A stretch of DNA of 64,000 nucleotides. Origin: Ditylenchus dipsaci. Lineage: Eukaryota > Nematoda > Chromadorea > Rhabditida > Anguinidae. Positions 44,611-54,540 of the stretch are shown in pieces. Below the pieces are notes generated by a model, which worked only from the letters and a program-made list of their open reading frames with translations, was not told the origin of the DNA and did no database searches. A program made the translations under genes and the position numbers. The stretch spans positions 248,001-312,000 of the forward strand of contig SADC01001210.1 in the NCBI GenBank assembly GCA_004194705.1, read 5' to 3'. Each line of letters starts with the position of its first letter. Position 1 is the stretch's first letter.

Positions 44611-45038
44611 CAGTCAACACTCGATATAACGCCACCCCTCAAGTTCGTTCTCGCCTAGGGTCCGACACTTTTTTTTAACTCTATTCTTGAAACCTTTTGC
44701 TGAACCTGATTCGGCAGTCTTATCAGAAATATCGTACAAATTTCGATTCTGCCAATTGTTTCTGAAAAAGTTTAAACTTTTGCCAGTAAGACTCGCGCCT
44801 CTCGATACAACGGCACCACTTTTAAAAAATCGGCAGATTTATATCAAGAGGCGCGGGTCTTACTGGCAAAAGCTTAAACTTTTTCAGAAACGATTGGCAA
44901 AATCGGAATCTGTACGATATTTCTGATAAGACTGCTGAATCAGGTTCAGCAAAAGGTTTAAAAAATAGAGTTAAAAAAAGTGTCGGACCCTAGGCGGGAA
45001 CGAACTTGAGGGGGTGGCGTTATATCGAGAGTTGACTG
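44611..45038. mobile_element. Tigger-like long foldback, GATATAACGCCACC word
   Basis: Ends CAGTCAACACTCGATATAAC and complement, TA on both sides (44609-44610, 45039-45040). Arms match 32643-33073 closely (GATTCGGCAGTCTTATCAGA). It lies directly upstream of the first recognised exon of the PARP-like gene. Confidence 0.85.
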
Positions 45039-45080
45039 TAATATATTCTCTTGCATTCAGTGTAATACAACCATCATCAG

Positions 45081-47170
45081 CAATTCTGCCTTTGGAAATA
45101 AAAGATTCCTTCACAGTAGGCATATTAAAATGGAAAATTCACAACCAGCTAAAATTGTTCCTAAGCTGCAAAGGCTATTTTTTGAAGTAATCACAATAAA
45201 AAAAATAAAAAAATATTAATTTTTACAAGTTTAGGGTATTGAGATGGATGACAATGAGTACAAATTGTCTTTTTCGGCATTGAATGTAGTTTTAGCATTA
45301 CCTATCGCATAAAACTAGCTGTTCTCTATACTGAACCCATTCAAACATACTTTTTGAACGAAAAACATTTTGACCACAAATGGGATGTGGACTTTCGTGG
45401 ATTTGTAAATGACATTTGGCTTTAAAAGTTTGGCTGAAAGATTATACAAATCAGTTTTAGTATGACACTTTAACTCATTATCGAGGCTCAAAAAGTATGT
45501 TCGTCCAATAGGATGTGTGCGCTATGCAGTCAAGGTTAGATAAAATGTTAATAAATATCAGCATCTAAATTTTGTCAACAATATCTTGCAGGTGCTCGGC
45601 AAATATCCTGACGATAAATGGCTAGGCATGAAAGGTGTTGAACGTAGCCGAACTGAGGCAGACGGTGAATGGCCAGGTTATTCTTTTCATATTGTTTAAA
45701 ATAATATAAACAAAAATTTTAAGATAAATTGTTTTGTTGAAAGGGTGGGGAAGGTAAAACATGGTCTCGTCACAAAAAATCCAAGTTTTGTGGTTTTCGA
45801 ATATATATAATAATATTTTGTCGACAACTCAGGGCTTTGATGTCAGACAAAGTTGTGCAGAATTAAAAGTTGGATAAGCATCATCAATGTGAGAATTTCT
45901 AAATCCTTTCAAAAAATGCCCTAAAAATTGAAATGTAAAAGAAAAATAATCAACCTTTTTTTTGATTGCTCTTTTTTAGGAAGCTAAGTGATAAAGTTCT
46001 GACGTAGTGCGAACATGGTCGGGTTCGATTCCGATACGAAGCTTAGCCTTTTATAAAAAATAAGAAATTTAAAAAATTTGATATCCATGGTCCTAGCCTT
46101 TTGCTAATTTGAAATTTCCAGTGTGACGCGCTGGTATGCCCTTTTAAGCTATTCAATACGTAGACTTTGGTGGTTTTTGAGACATTTTCTCAATTCCTGT
46201 CTTTTTTTAATTTTAGTTTTTTTTTCTGGTTTAAGACCAGGGCTTTGAATGAAATTTTCAAAAAGGGACATTGGAGTTAAAAAAGAACTTTTTGACTGTT
46301 TTTGAAGTATAAGGGTCATTTTATCCAGTGCTTGTTGCCATTTTGGAGCGAAAAAAACAGATTTTGACTAAATTCTCAAAAATAAAAAAGATTTTGGGTC
46401 CCAAAAAAGGACAAATCTTTTTAAAAAGGACGATTCAAAGCCCTGTTAAAGACACTAAATTAGTATATAATGGCTTAGGCTGCGCATAAAGTTTCTCCTA
46501 GATTCAAAAACATTTAAAGACCAACTTTTATGACAGTCAACACTCGATTTAAAGTCACCTCGAGGCCGGTCTTCGGGGTATTGTTAAATCGAGAGTTGAC
46601 TGTAACTTATTAGAATCTTAAATATCTTATTTAGATGAGGATGGATTTTTAGTAGTCGAGGATCGGATAATATATGAATCTCTGTCAAAATTTTGCAGTA
46701 AAAATAGTTGAGAATAAAAAAAGTCCAACCCCCTACGCCTTCTCTACGAGGGTCGAAATTTTTTTAAATTTAAATTTTCGAAACCGTGACGTAATTTTTT
46801 GATCACAAATAGGGAAACCTCTTCCAGTATGTTTGAAAATTTATTTTTTATTTTTAGTGGCTTACCATGGTACCAAGAGCTTAATGTGCTGGACATTCTT
46901 GAGAAGGGTTTCCTTCTAGAAAAAGGAGTGAGATTTGCTTTTGGAAAAGGTATTTACTGCACTCCTGATATCGAAACAGCAATTGCCTATGCACACGACT
47001 ACGAGTTTGAAGGCACCAAATACAAGCTTATACTTCAATGCCGGGTGGATCCAGCTAAGCTTCAAATAGTCAGCAAAGGCTCGGATGGAACACATGGAGA
47101 GTACTGGCTCCTCCCGAATGGTCAACACATTCGGCCTTATGCAATTTGTGCTTTTCAGCAAAGTTCTTAG
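45081..47170 (+). CDS. ubiquitin-like plus PARP-like catalytic protein, copy A
   Basis: Recognised exons: about 45081-45186, 45235-45404, 45461-45534, 45592-45676 and 46858-47170. The first encodes the end of a ubiquitin-like fold (LEIKDSFTVGILKWKI). The next two carry the linker region (IKLAVLYTEPIQTYFLNE, then YVRPIGCVRYAVK). The fourth gives VLGKYPDDKWLG and GEWP, spliced to VAYHGTK. The last holds FAFGKGIYCTPDIETAIAYA, YKLILQCRVDPAKL and GEYWLLPNGQHIRPYAIC before a TAG. The YHGT His, the GIYCTP Tyr and the GEYW Glu fit the H-Y-E layout of PARP-type ADP-ribosyltransferases; this is inference. Four one-base gaps in C or A runs break the frame. Intron 4 (1.2 kb) holds a tRNA-like repeat and two MITEs. 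The N-terminus is not found. Confidence 0.75.
45980..46050 (+). repeat. tRNA-like sequence in PARP-like intron
   Basis: GGAAGCTAAGTGATAAAG (A-box-like) and GTCGGGTTCGATTCCGA (B box) about 40 bases apart. GGAAGCT at the start and AAGCTT-like text at the end may be acceptor-stem remnants. Probably a tRNA-derived repeat. Confidence 0.5.
46238..46445. mobile_element. hAT-like MITE, 8-bp TSD
   Basis: Ends CAGGGCTTTGAAT and ATTCAAAGCCCTG; flanks TTTAAGAC (46230-46237) and TTAAAGAC (46446-46453) match 7 of 8. The interior has AAAGATTTTGGGTCCC and AAAAAAGGACAAATC words, as in 6953-7113 and 58965-59000. Confidence 0.8.
46534..46602. mobile_element. minimal Tigger-like MITE (69 bp)
   Basis: Ends CAGTCAACACTCGATTTAAA and TTAAATCGAGAGTTGACTG with TA after the right end. 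Only the two termini and a CGAGGCCGGTCTTCGGGG linker remain, making this the smallest member of the family here. Confidence 0.75.
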
Positions 47171-47504
47171 ATCAAAAGTCATGCTGTTTCACACTATTTA
47201 AAATCATCACAGCAAAGTTTGAAATTTTAGAAGAAATGTATTGCATATACATTCGATTTTGTCAAAATATAAATATGTTAAAAGTAGTGAGAACGTCGTC
47301 AGAAAGAAATTTTAATAAGAAAAGTCGTCCGCCTGACCTACTAATATTAGCCTGCACATTTTACGATAGACTCAAACTTATTTGGCATTATCCAATAAAG
47401 AGCAGTATTTTTTGCCTTAGTAATCCACGCTGATTTCTGTGATTTTCGAGGCTTCAAAGTGAAATTCTAATATTTCTTTTTAATCTTTGGCTAAATTTAC
47501 CTAT

Positions 47505-48376
47505 ATCCCACCACTTAATTAACCTTGACCTCCAGCAGTGAAGCAGCTTGGGGTCCAAGGCAATTTTTTTTCATTTTCCATTTTTCAAATTTCAAATCTT
47601 AAAGTAAGTTTCAACACTAATACGGCGGAGAGTACTAAAGTGTGCGTCTTGTACCAAATTTAACGCTGAACAAGATAGGCAAAAAAATTCCGAAAAAAGT
47701 GCTTTTATATATTGCGCTCGGTCAATTTTCAAAACTATTGCGAAAAAATGGGTCATTTTACAAATCAATAAAAACCGAAATTCTATAATCACTTTCAAAA
47801 TTGTTATAGTGCATTAGAAAGCTGAGATTCTGAGCTATCTTTTGGTATGTTGCCATTTCTTAACAGTTTCGAAAAAGAAACTGTTAAGTAAAATAAACTG
47901 TTAATGTAATTTAGACGAAATTATTAAATGTGATTTACAACTTTCTCTTATTGAAAAACTTTTTGCGCAAGCCTTTTTTTAGCAAACAATATAGACTTTT
48001 TGATAAAGTGAGAAAAACTGCCTTAGGTAGTGTTTTAAAGTACAGTGAAAAGGTAATCTTGAAGTATCAAAAAGTACAAAAAATCCCGCTTTTTTCGAAG
48101 TTTGAATCTGTTTTTGTCTCGAATGGAGTTTGAAATTTGACACTGAGTCTCAGAGTTGAAAAGCAGATTTATAAGTAAATCGACCATACTGAACACGAAT
48201 CCAATGGTACATTAAATCTGGTACAAGACGCACATTTTAGTACGCTCCGCCGTTCTAGTGTTAAAAACAGTATATTTACACTTTTAAATTATTATGATGC
48301 GAAAAAAATATCGGTATTGAAAAAAGAAAAAAATTGCCTTGGTCCCCCAAGCTGATTTACAGGTGGAGGTAAAGGT
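47505..48376. mobile_element. nested foldback elements
   Basis: Inner arms: CACTAATACGGCGGAGAG and GTGCGTCTTGTACCAAATTT (47613-47660), inverted at 48211-48262. Outer arms: CAGCTTGGGGTCCAAGGCAA (47547) against TTGCCTTGGTCCCCCAAGCTG (48335). No coding. Confidence 0.72.
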
Positions 48377-48379
48377 AAA

Positions 48380-48885
48380 GTGCACAATCTTTTTACGTCT
48401 TCCTCCACAAGCGATTTCTACAAATTTAATTTTTTTCTTCGAGGACTATCGCCGTGGTTGTCAACGAGAATTTTGCACGTTTGAATGCGCGCCGGACACT
48501 ATTTTTACTTCGGAAATATTCAGAATCATTTTTAAGCAAAATAAACAATTAAATTATTAAAAAGGCGAAGCCGGTGTTAAGAGTCTAATCCGCCATCGAC
48601 ATCAATCGAAAGCTGGCTTTACCATCAGACCACCTAGTAACTTAAATTTCATTGACTTTTTTCAGACCGAATAACTTTATTTCTAAAACAGTAACACATT
48701 ATGTGTGAAATTGTCCTTGTCGGTAACGGCGATGGTTCTTTAATCAGCAATTGACTAACAATATTACTTCGCTAAATATTTATTCAACATTGCAAAATAA
48801 ACAAAATACAATTAGCAGAACTAAAAAAGAATAGTAAAAAGAGCCACTAAATAGTAAACCTTTAATTGCTACACATCTTTTAGTT
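48380..48885. other. no gene recognised
   Basis: No supported coding region or defined repeat. Confidence 0.45.
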
Positions 48886-48890
48886 CTATA

Positions 48891-49130
48891 CCGTATCTAC
48901 TTTTTTAAGGCGGGGTTCAAAATTCAAAAATGGGTTTATGGCATCGTGTCTTTCATCCAATTTTCAATTCTTTCTCTCAGTCAAATTACTGCACAAATGT
49001 GTCTCATCTCACTGGCTACAATTTGCGTCGTAACTTGTCTCAGAGTGGTCTGCAAAAAGTGACTCAAAACACAACGCCAAGAGCACGATTTTGAATTTAA
49101 AAATTCGCCTTATTAGAAAATACGGTAGGT
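48891..49130. mobile_element. CCGTAT-family MITE, AAGGCGGGG word
   Basis: Left end ACCGTATCTACTTTTTTAAG, right end CTTATTAGAAAATACGGTA. The word AAGGCGGG at the left is answered by AATTCGCCTTATT at the right. More diverged than other copies. Confidence 0.6.
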
Positions 49131-49206
49131 TAAACTATATTTGTATAATGAAATGTTATTCCCAAAGTTGTTGATGCTTTAACACAGAGCTCGCAAACAA
49201 TCATTG

Positions 49207-50068
49207 GGCTGTAGGAAGTTTCGTAACAAGACAATTTCGTAAGAGCGAACTTTCGTAAGAACGAACTTTCGTAAGAAACATTTTCATAAGAAACAGTTTC
49301 GTAACAGCGAAAATTCGTAAGAAACTTTTTCGTAACAGCGAATTTTCGTAAGAAATTTTTCGTAACAGCGAATTTTCGTAACGAATTTCTTTCGTAAGAG
49401 GAAATCATCGAAATTTTTTTCACTTTTAATCAATTTTTTTAATCCAGGATGTCATCTGATTCGTTAATTTTGACCTTTCTGTCACTCTTCGACAGCTTGT
49501 ACAGTTAACTATATGAATATTAACAGTAAAAGGACAAAAGTTGGTAATCATAGGTTATATGACTAAAATTTGGATTACTGAGTTGATCCCCAGACTTTTC
49601 ATCCGTTAGGAGACCAGCTGAAATACCCAAAAGCGTGGAGAAAGACTCTGAGCTAGGATTCATATATTATATACTACACATAGCCCATTACTATCAGTGG
49701 CATGAATGGTGCAGTAGGTAAGTTGATGGGATGAGTTTTTTTCACCGTCGGTTCGATTCCACCCTCTGACTGTTTTATTTTTTTCTTGACTATTTCTGGT
49801 CAAAACATCACAGAAATTATAAGAAACATCAAGGGATGATTAAAAAGCAAAAAAAGCCACTTAACATATCACTAATGTTACTGAAAAGCGCGTTACGAAA
49901 GAGTTTGTTACGAAAATTCGCTCTTACGAAAAAGTTTCTTACGAAAATTCGCTCTTACGGAAAAGTTTCTTACGAAAATCGCTCTTACGAAAAAAATTTC
50001 TTACGAAAGTTCGTTTTTACGAAAATTCGCTCTTACGAAATTGTCTCGTTACGAAACTTCCTACAGCC
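49207..50068. mobile_element. element with TTCGTAAC arrays, exact 8-bp TSD AATCATTG
   Basis: Inverted ends GGCTGTAGGAAGTTTCGTAA / complement; exact duplication AATCATTG (49199-49206, 50069-50076). Both subterminal regions (49217-49395 and 49893-50060) are arrays of TTTCGTAAGA/AAAATTCGCTCTTACG. The middle (49400-49890) holds unrelated DNA with a tRNA-like piece (GGTTCGATTCCACCC near 49748). 862 bp, no transposase. Confidence 0.9.
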
Positions 50069-50163
50069 AATCATTGAGCAATTTCGATAAGAAACGAAAT
50101 TAAGGAAATCGATCTGGTCCGTCATGAGAAGCTTGGTGTTGTGCTTTTGAAACTGGATGCTTT

Positions 50164-52366
50164 TTAATCATTCAGTTCTTTCCAAATCTTGTGCCATTTC
50201 ATGAACTCATTGACCACTTTATTTGCTTGCTCTTGACGCACTTTCGATTCTTTGTTTTATTCTCACTACTCTGACCTTGTTGGTGATGACTGTCTCCCAT
50301 AAAATGTTCAAAATATTCATCGGCAACAGAGGCCATCACATCAGCAAACATCTGCTCAGCCAATTTGACTGCTTGCGGTCCTTAAAAATTATGGCTCTAT
50401 ATGTGTTAGGGTGCCCCCGAAAAAAAACTGCCTTGGTAACCCTGTTGAATTTTTTTGTATTTTTTCCTAAAATTTTATGGCTTTGACTTAGACGAAGGGT
50501 CGGCAAGCGTACCTTAAGACGGACTTGAAAATGTTTTCTAAGCTGCAAAAAGGTAACAAAAGGTGTTTGAGTCCGTCCTAACATACGCTGGCCACTCTGC
50601 GCCTAACCCCTAGCTAAAAAAGACTTAAAATTAAATTAAATCATACCAATGATGGAATTACTAGTATGGTGCTAAAACATGTTTGTTTGGAATAAAATAT
50701 TATATTTTCGCGAAGAAATTAGAAAAGATACGAAAAAAGTCAACAGAGGAACAAGGCAGTTTTTTCCGGGGGCACCATAACACATATAGAGCCAAAATTA
50801 TTATTGTTATACTAGTCCCCTCTAGATATTTCAATATGACGGCCGTTTGATATAACGGTCCATAAAGGCTGGTCCCCAGGGAGGGTTGGGCGCGGTTATA
50901 TCGACGGTTGACTGCATTTTTGTATTATGAAAGGAAGGCAAGAATAGTGGGCCACTTTTTAAAGCCATTTTTGGCTATTTTACAATTCTTGTAACCATAG
51001 GACGTGTAAAAAAACCTATGTGTGTTTATTTCACCTCAATTTTTTACTTAAAGGGGCATGCCCGTGCGTTTCAAAAAGTTAAGGCGGGGACCAGCAATTT
51101 TTTTTGAATCGTTCTATTTTTCACTTGTTTTGCGTCAAATCTAATATTAATGACCTTATACTACTTTTAAAAACTAGGCAGAAAACTTAAAAAGTCTGCA
51201 TGCGTATGCATGTAAAACTTGATCGAGAAAGAAAAAAAGTGCTGGTCCCCGCCTTTTCTCCGTGTCGGGCACGGGCATGCCCCTTTAAAGTCTTTTTGGA
51301 TGTACGGTGCAGGAAGTCTCTGAACCATTTAGCTCTTCAAGGCTTTTTCGATTTGGAGACATGACTAAACCTCATAATAAAAAGTCTATTTTCGTTAATC
51401 GTGTCTTTTCAAAGTTCCAAAAAATTATTAAGTGTTATTTTGGGCTAAAGTATAGAATGTGTGAAACGCCCGAAATTGTCCAAAATGATGATTTTCGGGT
51501 GTTTTTACCACTACAACGTGCTTAAAACACGTTTTAGGTGGCGGAAGACCACTTTGGACATAAATTTTTTTTGACCAAAAATTGAATTTTTGTCTTGCCC
51601 ATCCCCCCCCCCCGCTTATGTGTCGAAAATTGTCAAATTCTAAATGTTTTTATACATTCGAAATTTATTCGGTGTCCTACGCTATCCTCTCCGTGGTACT
51701 TCTACAGAAGTTGGGTCAGCCTTGTCGCGGACATGTCAACTCCCGGGCTTTCTTTTTTAAAGCAGCGTAGAGCCGTTAGGCTTAGGCTTTAGGCTTAGGT
51801 GCGCTGGTAATACAGGTTAGAGATGCGCGCACAAAACTCCTTAACTCCCACGAGCTCTACCGATTCCACTTTTTAGATTCTTAATTTGTTGTATGTTCAA
51901 TTTTGTTTTACGTGTTTTAAGCACGTTTTAGTGGTCAAAACACCCGAAAATCATTATCTTGGACGATTTCGGGCGTTTCATACATTCTATGCTCCTATCT
52001 TATTTTGTCGTGGTCCGATCAATTGAGTTTCAGGCTGTATTGTTCGTAAAATATACTTTTTTGAAAGATTTTAAAAACTACCTCGTTTGATTGGTAGGCT
52101 GCCTTGAGTTGCATGCATCAGATTAGGCAAATTTAAACGTTTCTCCAAGTATTGCTGCACACTTATGTCATTATTGTTAAGGGAGCCCAGCTTGTTGACA
52201 TCAATTGCTAGCTGATCCAGGCGATGCTTACCCTTGCCAAACACCACGATGTTCCAAACATCAGTTTTAAAAGAATGCCGAGCAAAGCTTCCTATGCCAG
52301 ATGAAGAGTGGTGATTTTGGTGAAATTCTTCTAGTATTTTGGTGTTTTTTGCGCTTCTATTATTTC
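50164..52366 (-). CDS. hypothetical protein, last two exons
   Basis: Minus-strand exons 52082-52366 and 50164-50371, joined in matching phase 1. The first follows an AACTTTTAG acceptor and reads HSFKTDVWNIVVFGKGKHRL, then DISVQQYLEKRLNLPNLMHA. The second reads VKLAEQMFADVMASVADEYF, a Gln/Ser/Lys-rich stretch and VVNEFMKWHKIWKELND before a TAA. One A run near 50254 lacks a base for a continuous frame. The composition and splice sites are convincing. I do not recognise the family. A faint likeness of the SVQQYLEKRLNLPN segment to Argonaute PAZ regions is too weak to call. The 1.7 kb intron contains foldback elements. Confidence 0.55.
50385..50800. mobile_element. foldback element, GGCTCTATATGTGTT ends
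   Basis: Arms ATTATGGCTCTATATGTGTT and AACACATATAGAGCCAAAAT are inverted, followed by GTGCCCCCGAAAAAAAACTG / complement. Same family as 7466-7850. Located in the intron of the minus-strand gene 50164-52366. Confidence 0.75.
50832..50919. mobile_element. decayed Tigger-like MITE
   Basis: GACGGCCGTTTGATATAACG at the left, GCGGTTATATCGACGGTTGA at the right, GGTCCCCAGGGAGGG in the middle. Confidence 0.6.
51052..51292. mobile_element. foldback, AAAGGGGCATGCCCGTG ends
   Basis: Ends AAAGGGGCATGCCCGTGCG and CGGGCACGGGCATGCCCCTTT are inverted. The GGCGGGGACCAGC block replaces the GGCGGGTACC block of the 33290 family. The loop lacks an obvious tRNA-like part. Confidence 0.75.
51450..51995. mobile_element. 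foldback, GAAACGCCCGAAAT arms
   Basis: Arms share ATAGAATGTGTGAAACGCCC, GATTTTCGGGTGTTTT and AACGTGCTTAAAACACGTTT, with the inverted copies at 51905-51990. The interior has a C run at 51602-51612 and a TAGGCTTAGGCTTTAGGCTTAGG stretch-like direct repeat near 51778. No gene. Confidence 0.72.
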
Positions 52367-52529
52367 CTAAAAGTTTGATTTGCTTTTAATTTATTTTAAA
52401 AAAAAATTAACCTATAACTTTATTAACTACAGCTTTGAATCGACCATTGGCACTTTTGACCAAAATTATATTTAGCGATAGGACAACAGTTAGAATAATT
52501 TTCAAGTGCATTTTAAAGCTAAAATGTTT

Positions 52530-52875
52530 TTAGATAAACTCTTAACAACACTTTTGCTTACAGCATGGATGTTCTCTACCGGAATATACATACCGTATTT
52601 CTCTAAAATAGCCCTCCTTCCAAAATAGCCCCCCCCTCTACTTTGAGGGTCTGTATCTCGGAGCAGAGTAAATATTTTGCAAAGCTGTTTGATACGTTTT
52701 CTTAACTCCCACGAGCTCTACCGATTCCACTTTTTAGATTCTTAATTTGTTGTATGTTCAATTTTATACTGGGAGGGTTAAAGACGCTTAAGGGGGGAGC
52801 TACTTATGTTTGAAAAAGTGGCTTCCATGGCGCAGTGCGTAAGTGCTCACGTTTTTTAGCCCTAAACAGGGAAGA
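52530..52875. repeat. duplicated block, copy 1 (other copy 55147-55492)
   Basis: Begins TTTTTAGATAAACTCTTAAC, includes a CCGTATTTCTCTAAAATAGCCC MITE-like left end, a GCTCTACCGATTCCACTTTT segment and the start of a tRNA-like sequence (CATGGCGCAGTGCGTAAG). Nearly identical to 55147-55492. It ends where a CAGGGAAGAG element begins. Confidence 0.85.
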
Positions 52876-52876
52876 G

Positions 52877-53100
52877 TTCTTGTGACTATTTGCGGGAAAT
52901 AGTCACAAATTTTTGAATTTGCAAAATAGCCAAAAATAGTCACACGTTGTGACTATTTTAATTTTGTGACTATTCTTGTGACTATTTCTCGACACGAAAG
53001 TAACGATTTTAAAAAATAGTCACATCGTGTGACTATTTTGAACGTTTGTGACTATTCTTGTGACTATTTCTTGACAAGAAATCAATAATTTTTTAAAATT
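52877..53100. mobile_element. hAT-like element fragment with GTGACTAT arrays
   Basis: Starts CAGGGAAGAGTTCTTGTGAC within the tRNA-like part of the preceding block. The words TGTGACTATT and AATAGTCACA are iterated on both strands. No right end is found, so it is truncated. Confidence 0.65.
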
Positions 53101-53129
53101 TTTCAAGCTATTTAATCATTTCTGTGTGA

Positions 53130-53830
53130 AGTTTAGGAGTGGACAAAGACCAAATGCCACTCCAGAGTGGTTAAAGCCTATAATAACTGGTTTTAGGGGT
53201 TTTACTGAAGGGGGATAAACTTTTTGCGAGAAATCGATTCAGCGGATCAAAATTCCAGTCCGATTGGCTTCATCGTCCAGAATTTCAGATCACCTCAGAC
53301 ATTGGTGACATCAGGTATCATTTTGCTTGCTTCTATTTGTGATTTTAGGTCTGCTGGTCAGGTAAATTTAACTTTTTGATGCACTTCACACTGCAACTGC
53401 ATGCAGCTCGGCAAAGTCATCCACTCATGCATACTTCAAGTCACAACCTTTTGTCTACTTTACATTTTGTCTACGAAATTATTGACTTTGTCGGGCTGTA
53501 TGTGGTCGAAGTGTCACTCTCTATGTGCTTCGTGCTCCATAAACCAAGGCGGTGTGGCTAGGCCCATGTAACATAACTGCCGGAGCACGTCAACTTCTAA
53601 ACAAGAGGCTGCCTAGCGAGAGTTATATTATTTAGGCTTTGCGGATCAAGATGGCCAAACTATAAAGTTTCTCAAAAACAATTGGCAAAATCGAAATCCT
53701 TGCGGTACTTGGTAGTACACTGACGAATCAGTACCGATCAAATGATTAAAACATTGGGCTAAAAACCGTGTCGGACCCAGCTGGGGAATGAATTTTTTGG
53801 AGGTATCTACTATCGAGTGTCGTCTGTATT
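53130..53830. repeat. repeat fragments upstream of the DHHC exons
   Basis: 53130-53260 is one arm of the 17521-17865 hairpin family. 53660-53829 is half of a long Tigger-like foldback (CGAAATCCTTGCGG, TGTCGGACCCAGCTGGGG, CGAGTGTCGTCTGTA). The first exon of the DHHC gene must lie in or beyond this stretch but I cannot find it. Confidence 0.55.
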
Positions 53831-53866
53831 ATTCTTTTCGTGTAAAACTAACTTTTCTCTTCTTAG

Positions 53867-54531
53867 ATTTCGATTTTTGTGGTTGGAGCTATTCTCCCAA
53901 TAAGTTTCTTGTTTGAAGTGACCTTCGTGCTTTCTTTCTGGCACAGTTTGTTCTCGGTGGTGCGTAAAATCACTTTTTTTTCACTTTTACTTTAACCTAA
54001 TCTTTAGGGATGGTTGATTAGGGTGCTTCCTCTTCTCTATATATCTTCGAATGTCTACTTGAACATTTACAAGATGGTTAGCGTTGGACCAAATGGAAGG
54101 AGAAGTGATTTGCCATCGATTATCAAGCCGGGCTTCAAGTATTGTCACTCTTGCTGTCTGAATTCTCCGCCGAGGTCGCATCATTGTCCAAGTAAGTTTG
54201 GCTTCGTACCTAGCTGAATATTTTGCTTCATCCTGTTATTTATAGTCTGCAACACATGTGTTCTTCGTCGCGATCACCATTGTTCGTTTGCAGCCGTCTG
54301 TGTGGGTCACTTTAACCAAAGATTCTTCATTGCCGCCATCGTCAATTTGCTGATCATCTCCTTTACTTGCTTCTTGTAAGACTTTCTTGTTTTGTAGGTT
54401 AATCTTATTTGGTGCTGCAGGTGGAACTTGTCATTTGTGTCGATGACAATGAGCAAGCTAAGTCCAATACAGTATTGGCACTTAATGCTGCCTCATCTTG
54501 CTCTGGTTTTGGGATTTATTTCGCCTTACCA
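53867..54531 (+). CDS. DHHC palmitoyltransferase (partial)
   Basis: Exons: 53867 to about 53959, about 54008-54191, 54246-54375 and 54420-54531; introns are GT...AG and in phase. Order of parts: TM1 ([17 protein letters not shown]), TM2 ([18 protein letters not shown]), then the Cys-rich domain with [17 protein letters not shown], spliced to [22 protein letters not shown]3 ([17 protein letters not shown]) and TM4 ([15 protein letters not shown]). Zinc-binding Cys/His spacing is complete and the DHHC catalytic motif is intact, so an active S-acyltransferase of internal membranes is expected. After DHHC it has SF instead of the common PW. The N-terminal few residues and the C-terminal tail are not found. 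Confidence 0.85.
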
Positions 54532-54540
54532 GTAAGAAAC

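Noticed and set aside
45677..46857. Extra coding exon in the long intron of PARP-like copy A
   Set aside because: GEWP and VAYHGTK join in phase across this intron, and the content is a tRNA-like repeat and two MITEs.
52082..52366. Argonaute PAZ domain
   Set aside because: Only a short SVQQYLEKRLNLP segment is suggestive; the rest does not match, so the gene is left unnamed.
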